36,430 bases of DNA from UBA1368 sp964563125 (GCA_964563125.1 CAZLVY010000016.1:1-36430); one strand, 5' to 3'. Shown: positions 1-8,033, counted from the stretch's first letter. Program-made: numbers and translations. Notes: generated by a model from the sequence alone, not told the origin.

Positions 1-64
1 ATATGCATAGACTATTGTTATTGCCGGTAAAGCTAATAATACATTTATTAAGGAGGCGAAGTAA

Positions 65-1444
65 TTGTCAGATAAAAAAAGACAAGCAGGCAGCGCATGG
101 TTAAACATGGATGATGAGCAAATACAAGGATCTAATCAGTTTAATAAAAGCTACTTAGATTTCTTGAATAAAGTCAAAACCGAACGTGAATCAGTGAAGT
201 TCATTACTGAAGCGGCTTTACAAAAAGGATTCCAACCGCTGGAGCAAATAAATAAAATCACTCCGGGACAGAAAATAATTATTAATATTAAAGGAAAGGT
301 ATCAGCACTGATAATAATAGGTAAAAAACCTTTATCAGAGGGCTTCAATCTGGTGGTATCCCATATTGATACCCCGCGCATTGACTTAAAAGCTAATCCT
401 TTGTACGAGGCGGACGGATTAGCCTTATTCAAAACACACTATTACGGGGGAATCAAAAAGTATCACTGGGTTGCTATACCATTGGCGTTAAATGGAGTAG
501 TCTACAAAAAGAATGGTACCGCTATAGATATAAATATCGGACTAAGTGAAGGCGATCCCGTTTTGACTATCGCGGATTTATTACCTCACCTGGCCAAGGA
601 ACAGATGGAAAAGAAAATGGCAGAAGTGATCACAGGCGAGAGCCTAACTCCGATAGTGGGTAGTCGTCCTCTGGCAGAGGGAGAGAATCCGGTCAAAGAT
701 TTGGTACTGCAATTTTTACAGCAGCAATATAACATTGATGAAGCTGATTTTACCAGCGCTGAATTGCAGCTTATACCAGCTATTAAGGCCAGCGAAGTTG
801 GATTTGATCGGAGCATGATTGGAGCTTATGGACATGATGATCGCGTAAGTGCTTATGCTGCTCTACAAGCTGCTCTGATGGTTGAAAATCCAGATACAAC
901 GGCCATGTGTCTTTTTGTAGATAAAGAAGAAATTGGCAGCACGGGAAATACTGGGTTGCAGTCGATTTTACTGGAAAACTTAATCGTAGAAATAATGCAC
1001 TTGGACGGTGCGGTAGATTATTTTGCTGTACGTAAATGTCTTTCTAACTCACATGCCTTGTCTGCCGATGTAAATGCGGCAGTTGACCCGAATTATCCAG
1101 AGGTTTTCGAGAAGAACAATTGTAGCTTCTTGGCTAGTGGGGTAGTTTTGACTAAGTATACAGGATCGCGCGGTAAATCCGAGTCCAATGATGCCAACCC
1201 TGAATTTTTGTGGCGGATGCGTAAACTTTTTGATGAAAATGGGGTAGTATGGCAGACGGGAGAATTAGGAAAAGTAGATATTGGCGGCGGCGGGACTGTA
1301 GCTCAGTATATAGCGCATTATGGCATGGAAGTCGTTGATTGCGGAGTAGCTGTTTTAGGCATGCACTCACCTTTTGAAGTTGTTAGTAAAGCCGATGTTT
1401 TTATGTCGTATAAAGCTTACTTGGCCTTTATGCAATCTTTTTAG
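65..1444 (+). CDS. M18 family aminopeptidase (aspartyl aminopeptidase-like)
   Basis: A 459-residue cytoplasmic metallo-aminopeptidase of the M18 (aminopeptidase I) family, which removes N-terminal residues, often acidic ones, using two metal ions. Visible family motifs are VVSHIDTPR with a probable zinc-ligand His at residue 100, GHDDR around residues 254-258, DKEEIGSTGNTG from residue 284 and SNSHALSADVN in the C-terminal half. Length is normal for the family. The start is TTG at 65 with a perfect AAGGAGG eight bases upstream. selD follows after 36 bases on the same strand, so the two may be co-transcribed. The family call is firm; exact substrate preference cannot be read from the sequence. 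Confidence 0.93.
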   Translation: MSDKKRQAGSAWLNMDDEQIQGSNQFNKSYLDFLNKVKTERESVKFITEAALQKGFQPLEQINKITPGQKIIINIKGKVSALIIIGKKPLSEGFNLVVSHIDTPRIDLKANPLYEADGLALFKTHYYGGIKKYHWVAIPLALNGVVYKKNGTAIDINIGLSEGDPVLTIADLLPHLAKEQMEKKMAEVITGESLTPIVGSRPLAEGENPVKDLVLQFLQQQYNIDEADFTSAELQLIPAIKASEVGFDRSMIGAYGHDDRVSAYAALQAALMVENPDTTAMCLFVDKEEIGSTGNTGLQSILLENLIVEIMHLDGAVDYFAVRKCLSNSHALSADVNAAVDPNYPEVFEKNNCSFLASGVVLTKYTGSRGKSESNDANPEFLWRMRKLFDENGVVWQTGELGKVDIGGGGTVAQYIAHYGMEVVDCGVAVLGMHSPFEVVSKADVFMSYKAYLAFMQSF

Positions 1445-1480
1445 CAAGAAAGAAAAATCATAATGGAAGAGGGGAAAATT

Positions 1481-2530
1481 ATGACTGTCAGGCTGACTCA
1501 GATGGTTCGAGCAGCAGGATGAGCTGCTAAAATGGGTCCGGGGACCCTGGAAGAGTTATTAAAAGACTTTAGCTTTCCTACTGATCCTAGTCTTCTAGTG
1601 GGTTTAGAAACCAGAGATGATGCCGGGATTTACCAATTAGATGATGATACGGCTATTATACAAACACTGGATTTTTTTACCCCCATGGTAGATGATCCGT
1701 ATGTCTTTGGCCAAATAGCTGCAACTAATGCTATAAATGATATTTATGCTATGGGCGGAAAACCACTTTTGGCTATGAATATAGTTTGTTACCCTGACTG
1801 TGGAGATCTAAAGTTATTGAAACAAATAATAGCAGGAGGCTTGGATAAAATAAAAGAAGCGGGAGCACTGTTGGTAGGAGGACATACCATTGATGACAAC
1901 GAACCAAAGTATGGATTGGCAGTTAGCGGATTAATCCATCCAAAAAAAATAATATTAAATAGTGGCTCACAGGCAGGTGACATATTACTGCTGACAAAAC
2001 CGCTTGGTAATGGCGTCATTGCTACCAGCATTAAAGCCGAATTAGCTTCTGAGGAAGCTTATCAGGAAGCTGTTCGCTGGATGTCTATGTTAAATAAAGA
2101 TGCTTGTGCAGTTATGCAAAGAATAGGCGTTAATGGAGCTACAGATGTTACCGGGTTTGGGTTTTTAGGACACCTTTACGAATTGTCTGCTGCCAGCGAT
2201 GTGGCAGTAGAAGTATTTGCCGAACAAATCCCCTTCATGACGGGTACTTTAGAATATTCCCAGATGGGTTTAGTGCCAGGAGGGGCCTATAAAAATCGCG
2301 ATTACTTAGCATGCAAAGTGCAATTTGCTCAAGATGTTGATCCAGACATAAAAGATCTACTTTTCTCTCCGGAAACAGCAGGAGGCTTGCTAATATCCGT
2401 AAGTAAAGATAAAGTGGAGCAACTGATAGAAGGTTTAAGCCAGGAGGGTTGTTTTTACTCAATAGTTGGGCAAGTATTGCAAAAAGGTTTTAGGCCAATA
2501 AAAGTGATAAGCTTTGGCGGTCAATTATAA
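1481..2530 (+). CDS. selD: Selenide, water dikinase SelD, a selenoprotein (Sec at residue 14)
   Basis: SelD makes selenophosphate from selenide and ATP, the selenium donor for selenocysteine and selenouridine synthesis. The true start is ATG 1481, preceded by AGAGGGG six bases upstream. The reading frame contains TGA at 1520-1522 and is otherwise open to 2530. Reading TGA as Sec gives the N-terminal motif RAAGUAAKMGPGTLEE, which matches the conserved catalytic G-[C/U]-x-x-K of SelD, with U14 and K17. Downstream motifs such as TLDFFTPMVDDPYVFG, GGHTIDDNEPKYGL, TDVTGFGFLGH and FSPETAGGLL are typical SelD. Total length is 349 residues. A conventional call would begin at ATG 1532 and lose the active site. 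selA, selB and selC are not in this window. Confidence 0.95.
1520..1547 (+). promoter_or_regulatory. Sec UGA codon with SECIS-like hairpin
   Basis: In-frame TGA at 1520-1522 is followed after 11 bases by a GC-rich hairpin: GGGTC (1534-1538), loop CGGG, GACCC (1543-1547). Bacterial SECIS elements lie inside the coding region directly downstream of the UGA, with a short stem and a G-containing loop at about this distance; SelB binds the loop. The fit in position and loop composition is good. The folding itself is my inference. Confidence 0.75.
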
Positions 2531-2553
2531 TCTTGATGATAGGGGGGGCAGAA

Positions 2554-2766
2554 TTGGAGCGAAAACAGTTTGAGCTGGGGGATATAGTTAGAATGAAAAA
2601 GCAGCATCCTTGTGGTAGTTATAACTGGGAAATTACCCGCATGGGAGCTGATATAAAAATAAAATGCCAGAACTGTGCCCGGATAGTTATGCTTCCCCGC
2701 AGTCAGTTTGAAAAAAGAATGGTCAGAGTCGAAAAAAAGAAAAGCCAGGACCCTTCCGCCCCCTAA
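2554..2766 (+). CDS. DUF951 family small protein
   Basis: About 70 residues resembling the DUF951 family, short basic proteins of unknown function common in Firmicutes. The recognisable core is FELGDIVRMKKQHPCGSYNW, followed by IKCQNCARIVMLPRSQFEKR; the CxxC pair plus an earlier Cys suggests a small metal- or nucleic-acid-binding fold, which is inference. I place the start at TTG 2554 because AGGGGGG at 2541-2547 sits at ideal spacing; in-frame TTG 2533 and ATG 2536 lie upstream of that site. It follows selD by 23 bases and probably shares its transcript. In Bacillus the family member lies near the rpsF-ssb-rpsR region, as here. Confidence 0.85.
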   Translation: MERKQFELGDIVRMKKQHPCGSYNWEITRMGADIKIKCQNCARIVMLPRSQFEKRMVRVEKKKSQDPSAP

Positions 2767-2810
2767 TGCATAATATATAATAGGGTAGGGGTCTTCGGAG
2801 GTGAGATTAA

Positions 2811-3026
2811 ATGAAGTTGCAAATTGTTTCTGCTTCCCGTTTTGCCTGCGGTGATTTGGTCACTGTAAAGACTTTGGACGAAAACAAACACTTCTGTATT
2901 ATTGCAATTAGACGCGAGGAAAACCACGAGCCTATTGCAGTTTTAAAGGCCCTGTTTAATGAAACCTACATTATTGAACAACCACTTAAAGAGCTTAAAA
3001 GCCTGCTTATTAAAGGCAAGCTATAA
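2811..3026 (+). CDS. Hypothetical protein, 71 residues
   Basis: I do not recognise this protein. ATG 2811 is preceded by CGGAGGTGAG at good spacing, so it is likely translated. The 71-residue product has alternating hydrophobic and polar stretches (LQIVSAS, FCIIAIRR, IAVLKALF, YIIEQPLKELKSLL) suggesting a small soluble alpha/beta or beta-barrel domain. There is no membrane segment or signal peptide and only two cysteines. It lies between the DUF951 gene and the rpsF promoter; a TATAAT at 2776-2781 could be a -10 element, but no matching -35 is visible. It may be read from the selD transcript. Confidence 0.7.
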   Translation: MKLQIVSASRFACGDLVTVKTLDENKHFCIIAIRREENHEPIAVLKALFNETYIIEQPLKELKSLLIKGKL

Positions 3027-3027
3027 C

Positions 3028-3056
3028 TTGCATCCCTAAAACATTACTGCTATAAT
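3028..3056 (+). promoter_or_regulatory. Sigma-A promoter of the rpsF-ssb-rpsR operon
   Basis: TTGCAT (3028-3033) and TATAAT (3051-3056) are separated by exactly 17 bases. Transcription would start near 3063, giving a leader of about 70 bases before rpsF. Confidence 0.8.
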
Positions 3057-3065
3057 TTATGGAAG

Positions 3066-3123
3066 TCCCTGCTCCGGTTAGAAATCGGGGCCATTACCCA
3101 TGTTTGGGTTAAGTCCACAGGGA
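3066..3123 (+). promoter_or_regulatory. Structured rpsF leader, candidate S6:S18 autoregulatory RNA
   Basis: The leader can fold into a three-way junction. The closing stem pairs TCCCTG (3066-3071) with CAGGGA (3118-3123); stem two pairs CTCCG (3072-3076) with CGGGG (3086-3090); stem three pairs ACCCA (3096-3100) with TGGGT (3105-3109). The 3' strand of the closing stem runs into the ribosome binding site GGGAGGAGGTG, so folding could control translation. A leader bound by the S6:S18 complex is known upstream of rpsF in many bacteria; assignment to that family rests on position and shape, not on an alignment. Confidence 0.55.
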
Positions 3124-3134
3124 GGAGGTGTAAT

Positions 3135-3428
3135 ATGCGCTCGTATGAAATAATGTTCATTTTGAAACCGGATCTAGCTGAAGAGGTGGTTGTTGAAACC
3201 AAAGAAAGACTGCAGTCAATAATTGCAGATTTTGGCGGAGAATTTGTTAATCAGGCAGATGGATGGGGCAAAAAACGTCTAGCTTATAGCATTCAGGATT
3301 ATCTGGAAGGCGTTTACAGCCTATGGTTTTTCAAAGGCACAGCGGATACAGTCCAAGAATTGGACAGGGTTATCAAACTATCCGATAAATTTCTACGTCA
3401 CATGATTATTCGTCAGGATGAAAAGTAG
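3135..3428 (+). CDS. rpsF: 30S ribosomal protein S6
   Basis: Protein S6 of the small ribosomal subunit, 97 residues, which forms a heterodimer with S18 on the 16S rRNA platform. The N-terminal MRSYEIMFILKPDL, the central WGKKRLAYSIQDYLEGVYSLWFF and the C-terminal KLSDKFLRHMIIR are typical. ATG 3135 has a strong GGAGGAGGTG. It is the first gene of the conserved rpsF-ssb-rpsR operon, with 21 bases to ssb. It is probably autoregulated through the structured leader. Confidence 0.98.
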   Translation: MRSYEIMFILKPDLAEEVVVETKERLQSIIADFGGEFVNQADGWGKKRLAYSIQDYLEGVYSLWFFKGTADTVQELDRVIKLSDKFLRHMIIRQDEK

Positions 3429-3449
3429 CTAAGTTGGGGGTGGAAAAAC

Positions 3450-3887
3450 TTGCTTAACAGAGTTATTTTGATTGGTCGATTGACTCGTGACCCAGAGCTA
3501 AAGTATTTACAAAATGGAACTGCAGTTGCTACATTCACTTTGGCCGTAGACCGCAAATACAATAAAGAAGAAACTGACTTTATTGATATCGTGGTCTGGC
3601 GAGGATTAGCGGAAAATTGCGCTAATTATATCAGTAAGGGAAGATTGGTAGCAGTAGAAGGCAGACTACAAATTCGCAGTTATGAAGACAAAGAGGGGCA
3701 TAAACGTAAAGTTGCCGAAGTTGTTGCTGAGGATGTCAGATTTTTGGAGAAACCAGGGACTAGCTCTACCAAAAGTCCAACTTCGACAAGTGCGCCGAAA
3801 GATGATTGGGAAGCACTGGGACGTGAAGTCAGCCTGAATGAGGTTGACATAGTAGAAAACCAACGTGATGATGAGATACCTTTCTAA
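3450..3887 (+). CDS. ssb: Single-stranded DNA-binding protein
   Basis: Tetrameric SSB that coats single-stranded DNA in replication, repair and recombination. The OB-fold occupies about residues 1-105, beginning MLNRVILIGRLTRDPELKY and including FIDIVVWRGLAENCANYISKG. A Ser/Thr/Pro-rich linker follows at about 107-118, and the acidic tail ends in DDEIPF, the classic partner-binding tip. Length 145 residues is normal. The start is TTG 3450, preceded by TTGGGGGTGG. It is the middle gene of the rpsF-ssb-rpsR operon. Confidence 0.98.
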   Translation: MLNRVILIGRLTRDPELKYLQNGTAVATFTLAVDRKYNKEETDFIDIVVWRGLAENCANYISKGRLVAVEGRLQIRSYEDKEGHKRKVAEVVAEDVRFLEKPGTSSTKSPTSTSAPKDDWEALGREVSLNEVDIVENQRDDEIPF

Positions 3888-3904
3888 ATAGAGGAGGGAA
3901 CATT

Positions 3905-4129
3905 TTGAAAAAGGATAGACGTAAAAAGAGACGTCAGTGTAATTTTTGTGCTGATAAAATAGAAGCGATAGATTACAAAGAAATACCGAAATTACGCAGA
4001 TATATTACTGAAAGAGGTAAGATACTCCCCCGCAGAATTACGGGGAACTGCGCTAATCATCAGCGTCAACTTACAGTAGCAGTGAAAAGAGCACGTATAG
4101 TAGCCCTATTACCTTATACAGCAGAATAG
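3905..4129 (+). CDS. rpsR: 30S ribosomal protein S18
   Basis: Protein S18, 74 residues, partner of S6 on the small subunit. The basic N-terminus MKKDRRKKRRQCNFC and the core IDYKEIPKLRRYITERGKI...RITGNCANHQRQLTVAVKRAR are diagnostic. The CxxC plus a later Cys (TGNC) suggests the zinc-binding form of S18. The start is TTG 3905 with GAGGAGGG upstream. It closes the rpsF operon and is followed by a strong terminator. Confidence 0.97.
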   Translation: MKKDRRKKRRQCNFCADKIEAIDYKEIPKLRRYITERGKILPRRITGNCANHQRQLTVAVKRARIVALLPYTAE

Positions 4130-4140
4130 AATAAGCTTAC

Positions 4141-4167
4141 AAGCCCTCGTAAGAGGGCTTATTTTGT
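4141..4167 (+). terminator. Intrinsic terminator of the rpsF operon
   Basis: Perfect 8-bp stem AAGCCCTC / GAGGGCTT with loop GTAA (4141-4160), followed by ATTTTGT. It lies 12 bases after the rpsR stop. Confidence 0.88.
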
Positions 4168-4229
4168 ATTCTAGGTTAAGAAGGAAAAGCATTATAGGGT
4201 GAAGAAAGAGAGATAAGGAGGTGGAGTCT

Positions 4230-4544
4230 TTGATTGGCAAAAATATAGAGATAGACATCGCCAAAAATCTACGGGTCATTGAGTGGCTTAAGGCTGACTT
4301 AATCGATTCGGTAGGAGCGCTTTTTAAATCCTTGTTAAAGAAAGGAGATGATATGACTGGAGACGCATTAGCTGCGATAATAATTATCTGCTATCTCCTG
4401 GGCAGACGAGTAGGAATTAATTTCGCTACTATTGATGCCCATATGAAAGTTAAATTAAATACCAGTATAGATAATGCAACTGAGATGGAACAGTGGAACA
4501 CAGATCTTTCAGAATTATGTAGTTATCTGGGAAAAAAGAGGTGA
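4230..4544 (+). CDS. MazG-like family protein
   Basis: A 104-residue all-helical protein resembling the small MazG-like family found next to DUF2232/rplI in Clostridia. The related MazG family hydrolyses nucleoside triphosphates; activity has not been shown here and a complete ExxE/ExxD metal site is not obvious, so function is open. The central part VGALFKSLLKKGDDMTGDALAAIIIICYLLGRRVGI is the best marker. TTG 4230 is chosen as start because AAGGAGGTGG (4215-4224) serves it; an in-frame GTG at 4221 lies inside that site. Its stop overlaps the region where the next gene starts, suggesting translational coupling. Confidence 0.75.
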   Translation: MIGKNIEIDIAKNLRVIEWLKADLIDSVGALFKSLLKKGDDMTGDALAAIIIICYLLGRRVGINFATIDAHMKVKLNTSIDNATEMEQWNTDLSELCSYLGKKR

Positions 4545-4549
4545 TAAGT

Positions 4550-5509
4550 TTGCTACCCTTGCTAACCTTTTTAGTCGTAACATCAGCAGAATGTATTATT
4601 ATGGCACTAATTCCAACCTTAAATTTATTCACCGCTATTACCTGGGGAGCAACATTAATTATAGCAGGACTATATCTAAGCCGAAGCCAGCTAATAATAG
4701 TGTTTTTGGCTAATCTGGCTGTGCTTTATCAGGTATTGGGGCTTAACAGCACTATGGTTTTTATGCTTTTTTTCGGTTTTGCAGGCTTAATTATGAGTTA
4801 TTTAACCAACCTAGGTAAAGATTACTATTATATGCAAAATAGCGGAGTAATTATTGCAGTAATTGGTATATCAATTTTTTTAATCTTTTTTTACTATGGT
4901 ACTGAACAAGTAGGTTTAGCTGATCGGCAAGCCGAATTAAACGCCTATATGAAGGAAGTTATAGTTAACTTCGAGCAATCAGACCTTTATGAATCATATG
5001 AAGAACAGGGATTAATTATGGAAGAAATTGAATCAAACTTTAATGAAATGATAACGATTATCTTCAAACATTTACCTGCCCTTTTCTATCTTCAGGCTAT
5101 TATGGTAGTATTTCTCATGCTATTTTTGGCACAACTGGTGAGTCAAACCCTTTCAATTGAGCGTCTAAGAAAAAAGGCTTTTACAAAAGAAATAATGCCT
5201 TGGCAGTTAGTGTGGGTATTTATTGCTGGCCTAGGCTTATGGATCTGGGGAAGGGAACAGACTTCAGCCATCTATTACGTGGGGTCTAATATATTAGCGG
5301 TAATAGCTCCGATAGCTCTTTATTATGGTCTAGCAGTAGCTTTATATATATTATCCAGGACCCAAATGAAAAAAAATATCTTGCTAATTATCCTAACAAT
5401 TATATTTATTCTGGTTTTTACTATACCAGTAATTATTCTGGTAGGATTAATTGGACTTTTTGATGCTTTGATAGATTATAGAAAAATACGGTTACAGAAG
5501 GAGGCTTAA
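4550..5509 (+). CDS. DUF2232 (YybS-like) integral membrane protein
   Basis: A polytopic membrane protein of about 319 residues with roughly eight hydrophobic segments, matching the YybS/DUF2232 family by composition and by position just upstream of rplI. Its molecular function is unknown; a transporter-like role is sometimes suggested. A soluble, charged loop lies at about residues 118-170. TTG 4550 is favoured because AGAGGTGA (4537-4544) sits at suitable spacing; GTG 4541, which overlaps the previous stop, is an alternative. In Bacillus the gdpP gene (c-di-AMP phosphodiesterase) lies between yybS and rplI; here only 4 bases separate them and gdpP is absent. Confidence 0.85.
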   Translation: MLPLLTFLVVTSAECIIMALIPTLNLFTAITWGATLIIAGLYLSRSQLIIVFLANLAVLYQVLGLNSTMVFMLFFGFAGLIMSYLTNLGKDYYYMQNSGVIIAVIGISIFLIFFYYGTEQVGLADRQAELNAYMKEVIVNFEQSDLYESYEEQGLIMEEIESNFNEMITIIFKHLPALFYLQAIMVVFLMLFLAQLVSQTLSIERLRKKAFTKEIMPWQLVWVFIAGLGLWIWGREQTSAIYYVGSNILAVIAPIALYYGLAVALYILSRTQMKKNILLIILTIIFILVFTIPVIILVGLIGLFDALIDYRKIRLQKEA

Positions 5510-5513
5510 AATT

Positions 5514-5960
5514 ATGAAAGTTATTTTACTAAAAGATATTAAAGAATTAGGCAAAACAGGTGAAATAAAAGAGTTGGCCGATGGATATGCTAGAAATTAC
5601 TTGATTCCTAGAGGAATGGCTGCTGAAGCTACCAAAGAAAAGATAAAGGAAACCGAAGAAAAGAATCTAAAAGTGCAAAAGAATAAACAAAAAGAAATAT
5701 TGGTGGCAGAAGATTTAAAACAAAAGTTACAAGGCAAAACAATTAAAATTAGCCTTAAGACTGGTGGAGGAGATAAACTCTTTGGGGCAGTTACAACTAA
5801 AGAAGTTGCTGAACTATTAGATAAACAATTAAAAATTAAAATTGATAAGAAAAAAATTGAATTTACCGAGCCTATTAAGCATCTTGGTGAGTATGAAATA
5901 AAAATTAAGCTATACCCTGCTGTTCAAGCGGAGGTTAAACTGGTAGTCTCACCAGAATAG
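5514..5960 (+). CDS. rplI: 50S ribosomal protein L9
   Basis: L9, 148 residues, of the large ribosomal subunit. The N-terminal rRNA-binding domain begins MKVILLKDIKELGKTGEIKE and continues VADGYARNYLIP-like (here LADGYARNYLIPRGMA). The long connecting helix spans about residues 42-75, and the C-terminal domain contains KLFGAVTTKEVAELL. ATG 5514 has GAAGGAGG upstream. It is coupled to the DUF2232 gene and followed closely by lonC, with no terminator between. Confidence 0.98.
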   Translation: MKVILLKDIKELGKTGEIKELADGYARNYLIPRGMAAEATKEKIKETEEKNLKVQKNKQKEILVAEDLKQKLQGKTIKISLKTGGGDKLFGAVTTKEVAELLDKQLKIKIDKKKIEFTEPIKHLGEYEIKIKLYPAVQAEVKLVVSPE

Positions 5961-5977
5961 TTAGTAGGAGGATTCAT

Positions 5978-7876
5978 GTGAAGCAGTATCAGATAAAGCA
6001 AAAAAACAATTCTTATTTGCAGCAAAAAGAAACAGAATTAACTTGGCGTATTGAATCAATTTACAAAATTTTGAAAACCATTTATGGAGCTCAGGGCTTA
6101 ATTTTGCGAGCCAGTAAATTAGACGCCATGGATTTAATGGGTTCATCAGTAATAGATGACAGGATTTTAGCCTTACAGAAGTTATTAGAAGACCCCTGTA
6201 TAAATGAGGTCGGTGATGCTATGGCCCGTATCAGTACTATAGAGCATTTGGAGGCTCTGGTAGTTGACATTTATGCCCGCAAAACAGTGGAAGAAGAACT
6301 CCAGCAGCATATTCAAACAAAGATAGATCAGAAGTATAATGATTATTTGCAAGAGATAAAGCTGGAGATTATTAAAGAACAGACTGTCAATCCAGAAAAT
6401 GCGCAGACTTTGAAAAAGTATGGCCATTTGGAAAAAATGGAAATGACTTCGCTTAATCATTCTGCTCTGGAGATTCTTAGACCGACGTCATTAGAGGAAA
6501 TTTTTGGTCAGGATAAAGCAATTAAATCCCTAATCACAAAGCTCAATACGCCGTATCCTCAGCATATTCTTCTCTATGGCCCACCTGGAGTGGGCAAAAC
6601 TACCTGTGCCCGACTGGCCCTTGAAATTGTTAAAGGCAAAATTAATGCACCTTTTAAAAGTGACGCGCCCTTTATTGAGGTAGATGGCAGCACTTTGCGC
6701 TGGGATCCGCGTGAATCAACCAACCCATTACTAGGCTCAGTACATGACCCTATATATCAAGGCGCCAGACGTGAACTGGCCGAAGAGGGCATTCCAGAAC
6801 CAAAACCCGGTTTAGTTTCGGACGCTCATGGGGGAATTTTATTTATAGATGAGATTGGCGAAATGGAACCTTTACTGCAAAACAAACTGCTTAAGGTTTT
6901 GGAGGATAAAAGGGTTTTCTTTGAATCTTCATATTATGATCCTCATGATAAAAGAATACCCAAGTATATAAAAAAGATTTTTGAAGACGGGGTGCCTGCA
7001 GATTTCGTTCTGATTGGAGCTACGACCAGGAACAAAAGCGATATTAACCCGGCTTTCCGTTCGCGCTGTATGGAAATATATTTTGAGCCACTTAGAGCTG
7101 AACACATAAAACAAATCGTTGAACTCTCGGCCCGAAAATTAAATATTGAAATAGAAGCGGGAGTTGACGATATAATAGCCGAGTATGCCAGCGATGGAAG
7201 GAGTGCTAACAAAATCTTGGCAGATGGCTATTCCCTCAGTCTTAATGAAGATAATGATGGACAAATACCACAGGTAACCCGCGCGAGGATTTATGAAGTT
7301 ATTCAAAATAATCGTATTAATCCAGATATAAACAGTAGAGCCAGTGATTCCAGCGAGATAGGCAAAATATTTGGTATAGGTGTATCCGGTTTTCGCGGTA
7401 ATTTAATTGAAATTGAAGCGATTGCTTTTGGAGCAGAAAGAGTTGGAGAAGGTTCGATAAGATTTAATGATACAGCCGGGTCGATGGCTAAAGACTCTGT
7501 TTTTAATGCTACTTCAGTTTTGCGTAATGAATGTAATGACAGCTTAAGTAACTACGATTTACACATTAATATAGTAGGTGGTGGCAAGGTAGATGGTCCA
7601 TCAGCAGGGGCAGGTATATTTCTGGTAATTGTAAGCTCGATTCAGAAGAAACCTATTCGCCAAGATATTGCCATAACTGGTGAAATCTCGATTCAAGGCA
7701 GTGTCAAACCGGTTGGGGGCATTTACGAAAAAATATATGCGGCTAAGCAGGCTGGAATAAAGAAAATATTGATTCCGGAAAAAAATCTCAAAGATATCCC
7801 CAGCGGGGTTAACGGTATCGAAATAATTCCTATGAAGTACATACATGAAGCTTATCCCCATGTTTTTGAACAATAG
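5978..7876 (+). CDS. lonC: Sporulation-type Lon protease LonC
   Basis: A 632-residue ATP-dependent serine protease of the LonB/LonC group, which lacks the large N-terminal domain of classical Lon and is common in spore-forming Clostridia. Residues 1-160 are mostly helical. The AAA+ module carries Walker A GPPGVGKT (201-208) and Walker B GGILFIDEIGEM. The C-terminal protease domain has the Ser-Lys dyad in VDGPSAGAG (Ser542) and GGIYEK (Lys585). The start is GTG 5978 with TAGGAGGA upstream; an ATG two bases earlier runs straight into a stop. It lies 17 bases after rplI, where dnaC is found in Bacillus. LonC is the best subtype; LonB is the alternative. Confidence 0.88.
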   Translation: MKQYQIKQKNNSYLQQKETELTWRIESIYKILKTIYGAQGLILRASKLDAMDLMGSSVIDDRILALQKLLEDPCINEVGDAMARISTIEHLEALVVDIYARKTVEEELQQHIQTKIDQKYNDYLQEIKLEIIKEQTVNPENAQTLKKYGHLEKMEMTSLNHSALEILRPTSLEEIFGQDKAIKSLITKLNTPYPQHILLYGPPGVGKTTCARLALEIVKGKINAPFKSDAPFIEVDGSTLRWDPRESTNPLLGSVHDPIYQGARRELAEEGIPEPKPGLVSDAHGGILFIDEIGEMEPLLQNKLLKVLEDKRVFFESSYYDPHDKRIPKYIKKIFEDGVPADFVLIGATTRNKSDINPAFRSRCMEIYFEPLRAEHIKQIVELSARKLNIEIEAGVDDIIAEYASDGRSANKILADGYSLSLNEDNDGQIPQVTRARIYEVIQNNRINPDINSRASDSSEIGKIFGIGVSGFRGNLIEIEAIAFGAERVGEGSIRFNDTAGSMAKDSVFNATSVLRNECNDSLSNYDLHINIVGGGKVDGPSAGAGIFLVIVSSIQKKPIRQDIAITGEISIQGSVKPVGGIYEKIYAAKQAGIKKILIPEKNLKDIPSGVNGIEIIPMKYIHEAYPHVFEQ

Positions 7877-7915
7877 ATAGTTATAAGCAGTAATAAATCT
7901 TGAAGCTTTTTAAAT

Positions 7916-7943
7916 TTGACCTTTCACCTTGTTTTAGTATAAA
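7916..7943 (+). promoter_or_regulatory. Promoter of tRNA-Gly
   Basis: TTGACC (7916-7921), 16-base spacer, TATAAA (7938-7943), about 15 bases before the mature tRNA 5' end. Confidence 0.75.
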
Positions 7944-7958
7944 ATATCGTTGTTATAA

Positions 7959-8033
7959 GCGGGAGTAGCTCAGTGGCAGAGCACCGGCTTCCCAAGCCGG
8001 GTGTCGAGGGTTCGAACCCCTTTTCCCGCTCCA
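7959..8033 (+). tRNA. tRNA-Gly (anticodon CCC)
   Basis: The cloverleaf is complete. Acceptor GCGGGAG pairs with TTCCCGC, the anticodon stem is CCGGC/GCCGG with loop TTCCCAA, giving anticodon CCC at 7991-7993. The T arm is GAGGG-TTCGAAC-CCCTT. The discriminator is T and the 3' CCA is encoded (8031-8033). Its transcript appears to run on through a 55-bp tandem repeat array to a terminator at about 8210. Confidence 0.96.

Noticed and set aside
1520..1522. selD as a pseudogene broken by a premature stop
   Set aside because: The TGA falls exactly at the catalytic Cys/Sec position, both flanks match SelD and a SECIS-like hairpin follows, so it is a Sec codon.
4474..4713. Plus-strand frame overlapping the end of the MazG-like gene and the start of DUF2232
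   Set aside because: No ribosome binding site, and it is out of frame with two well-supported genes that cover it.
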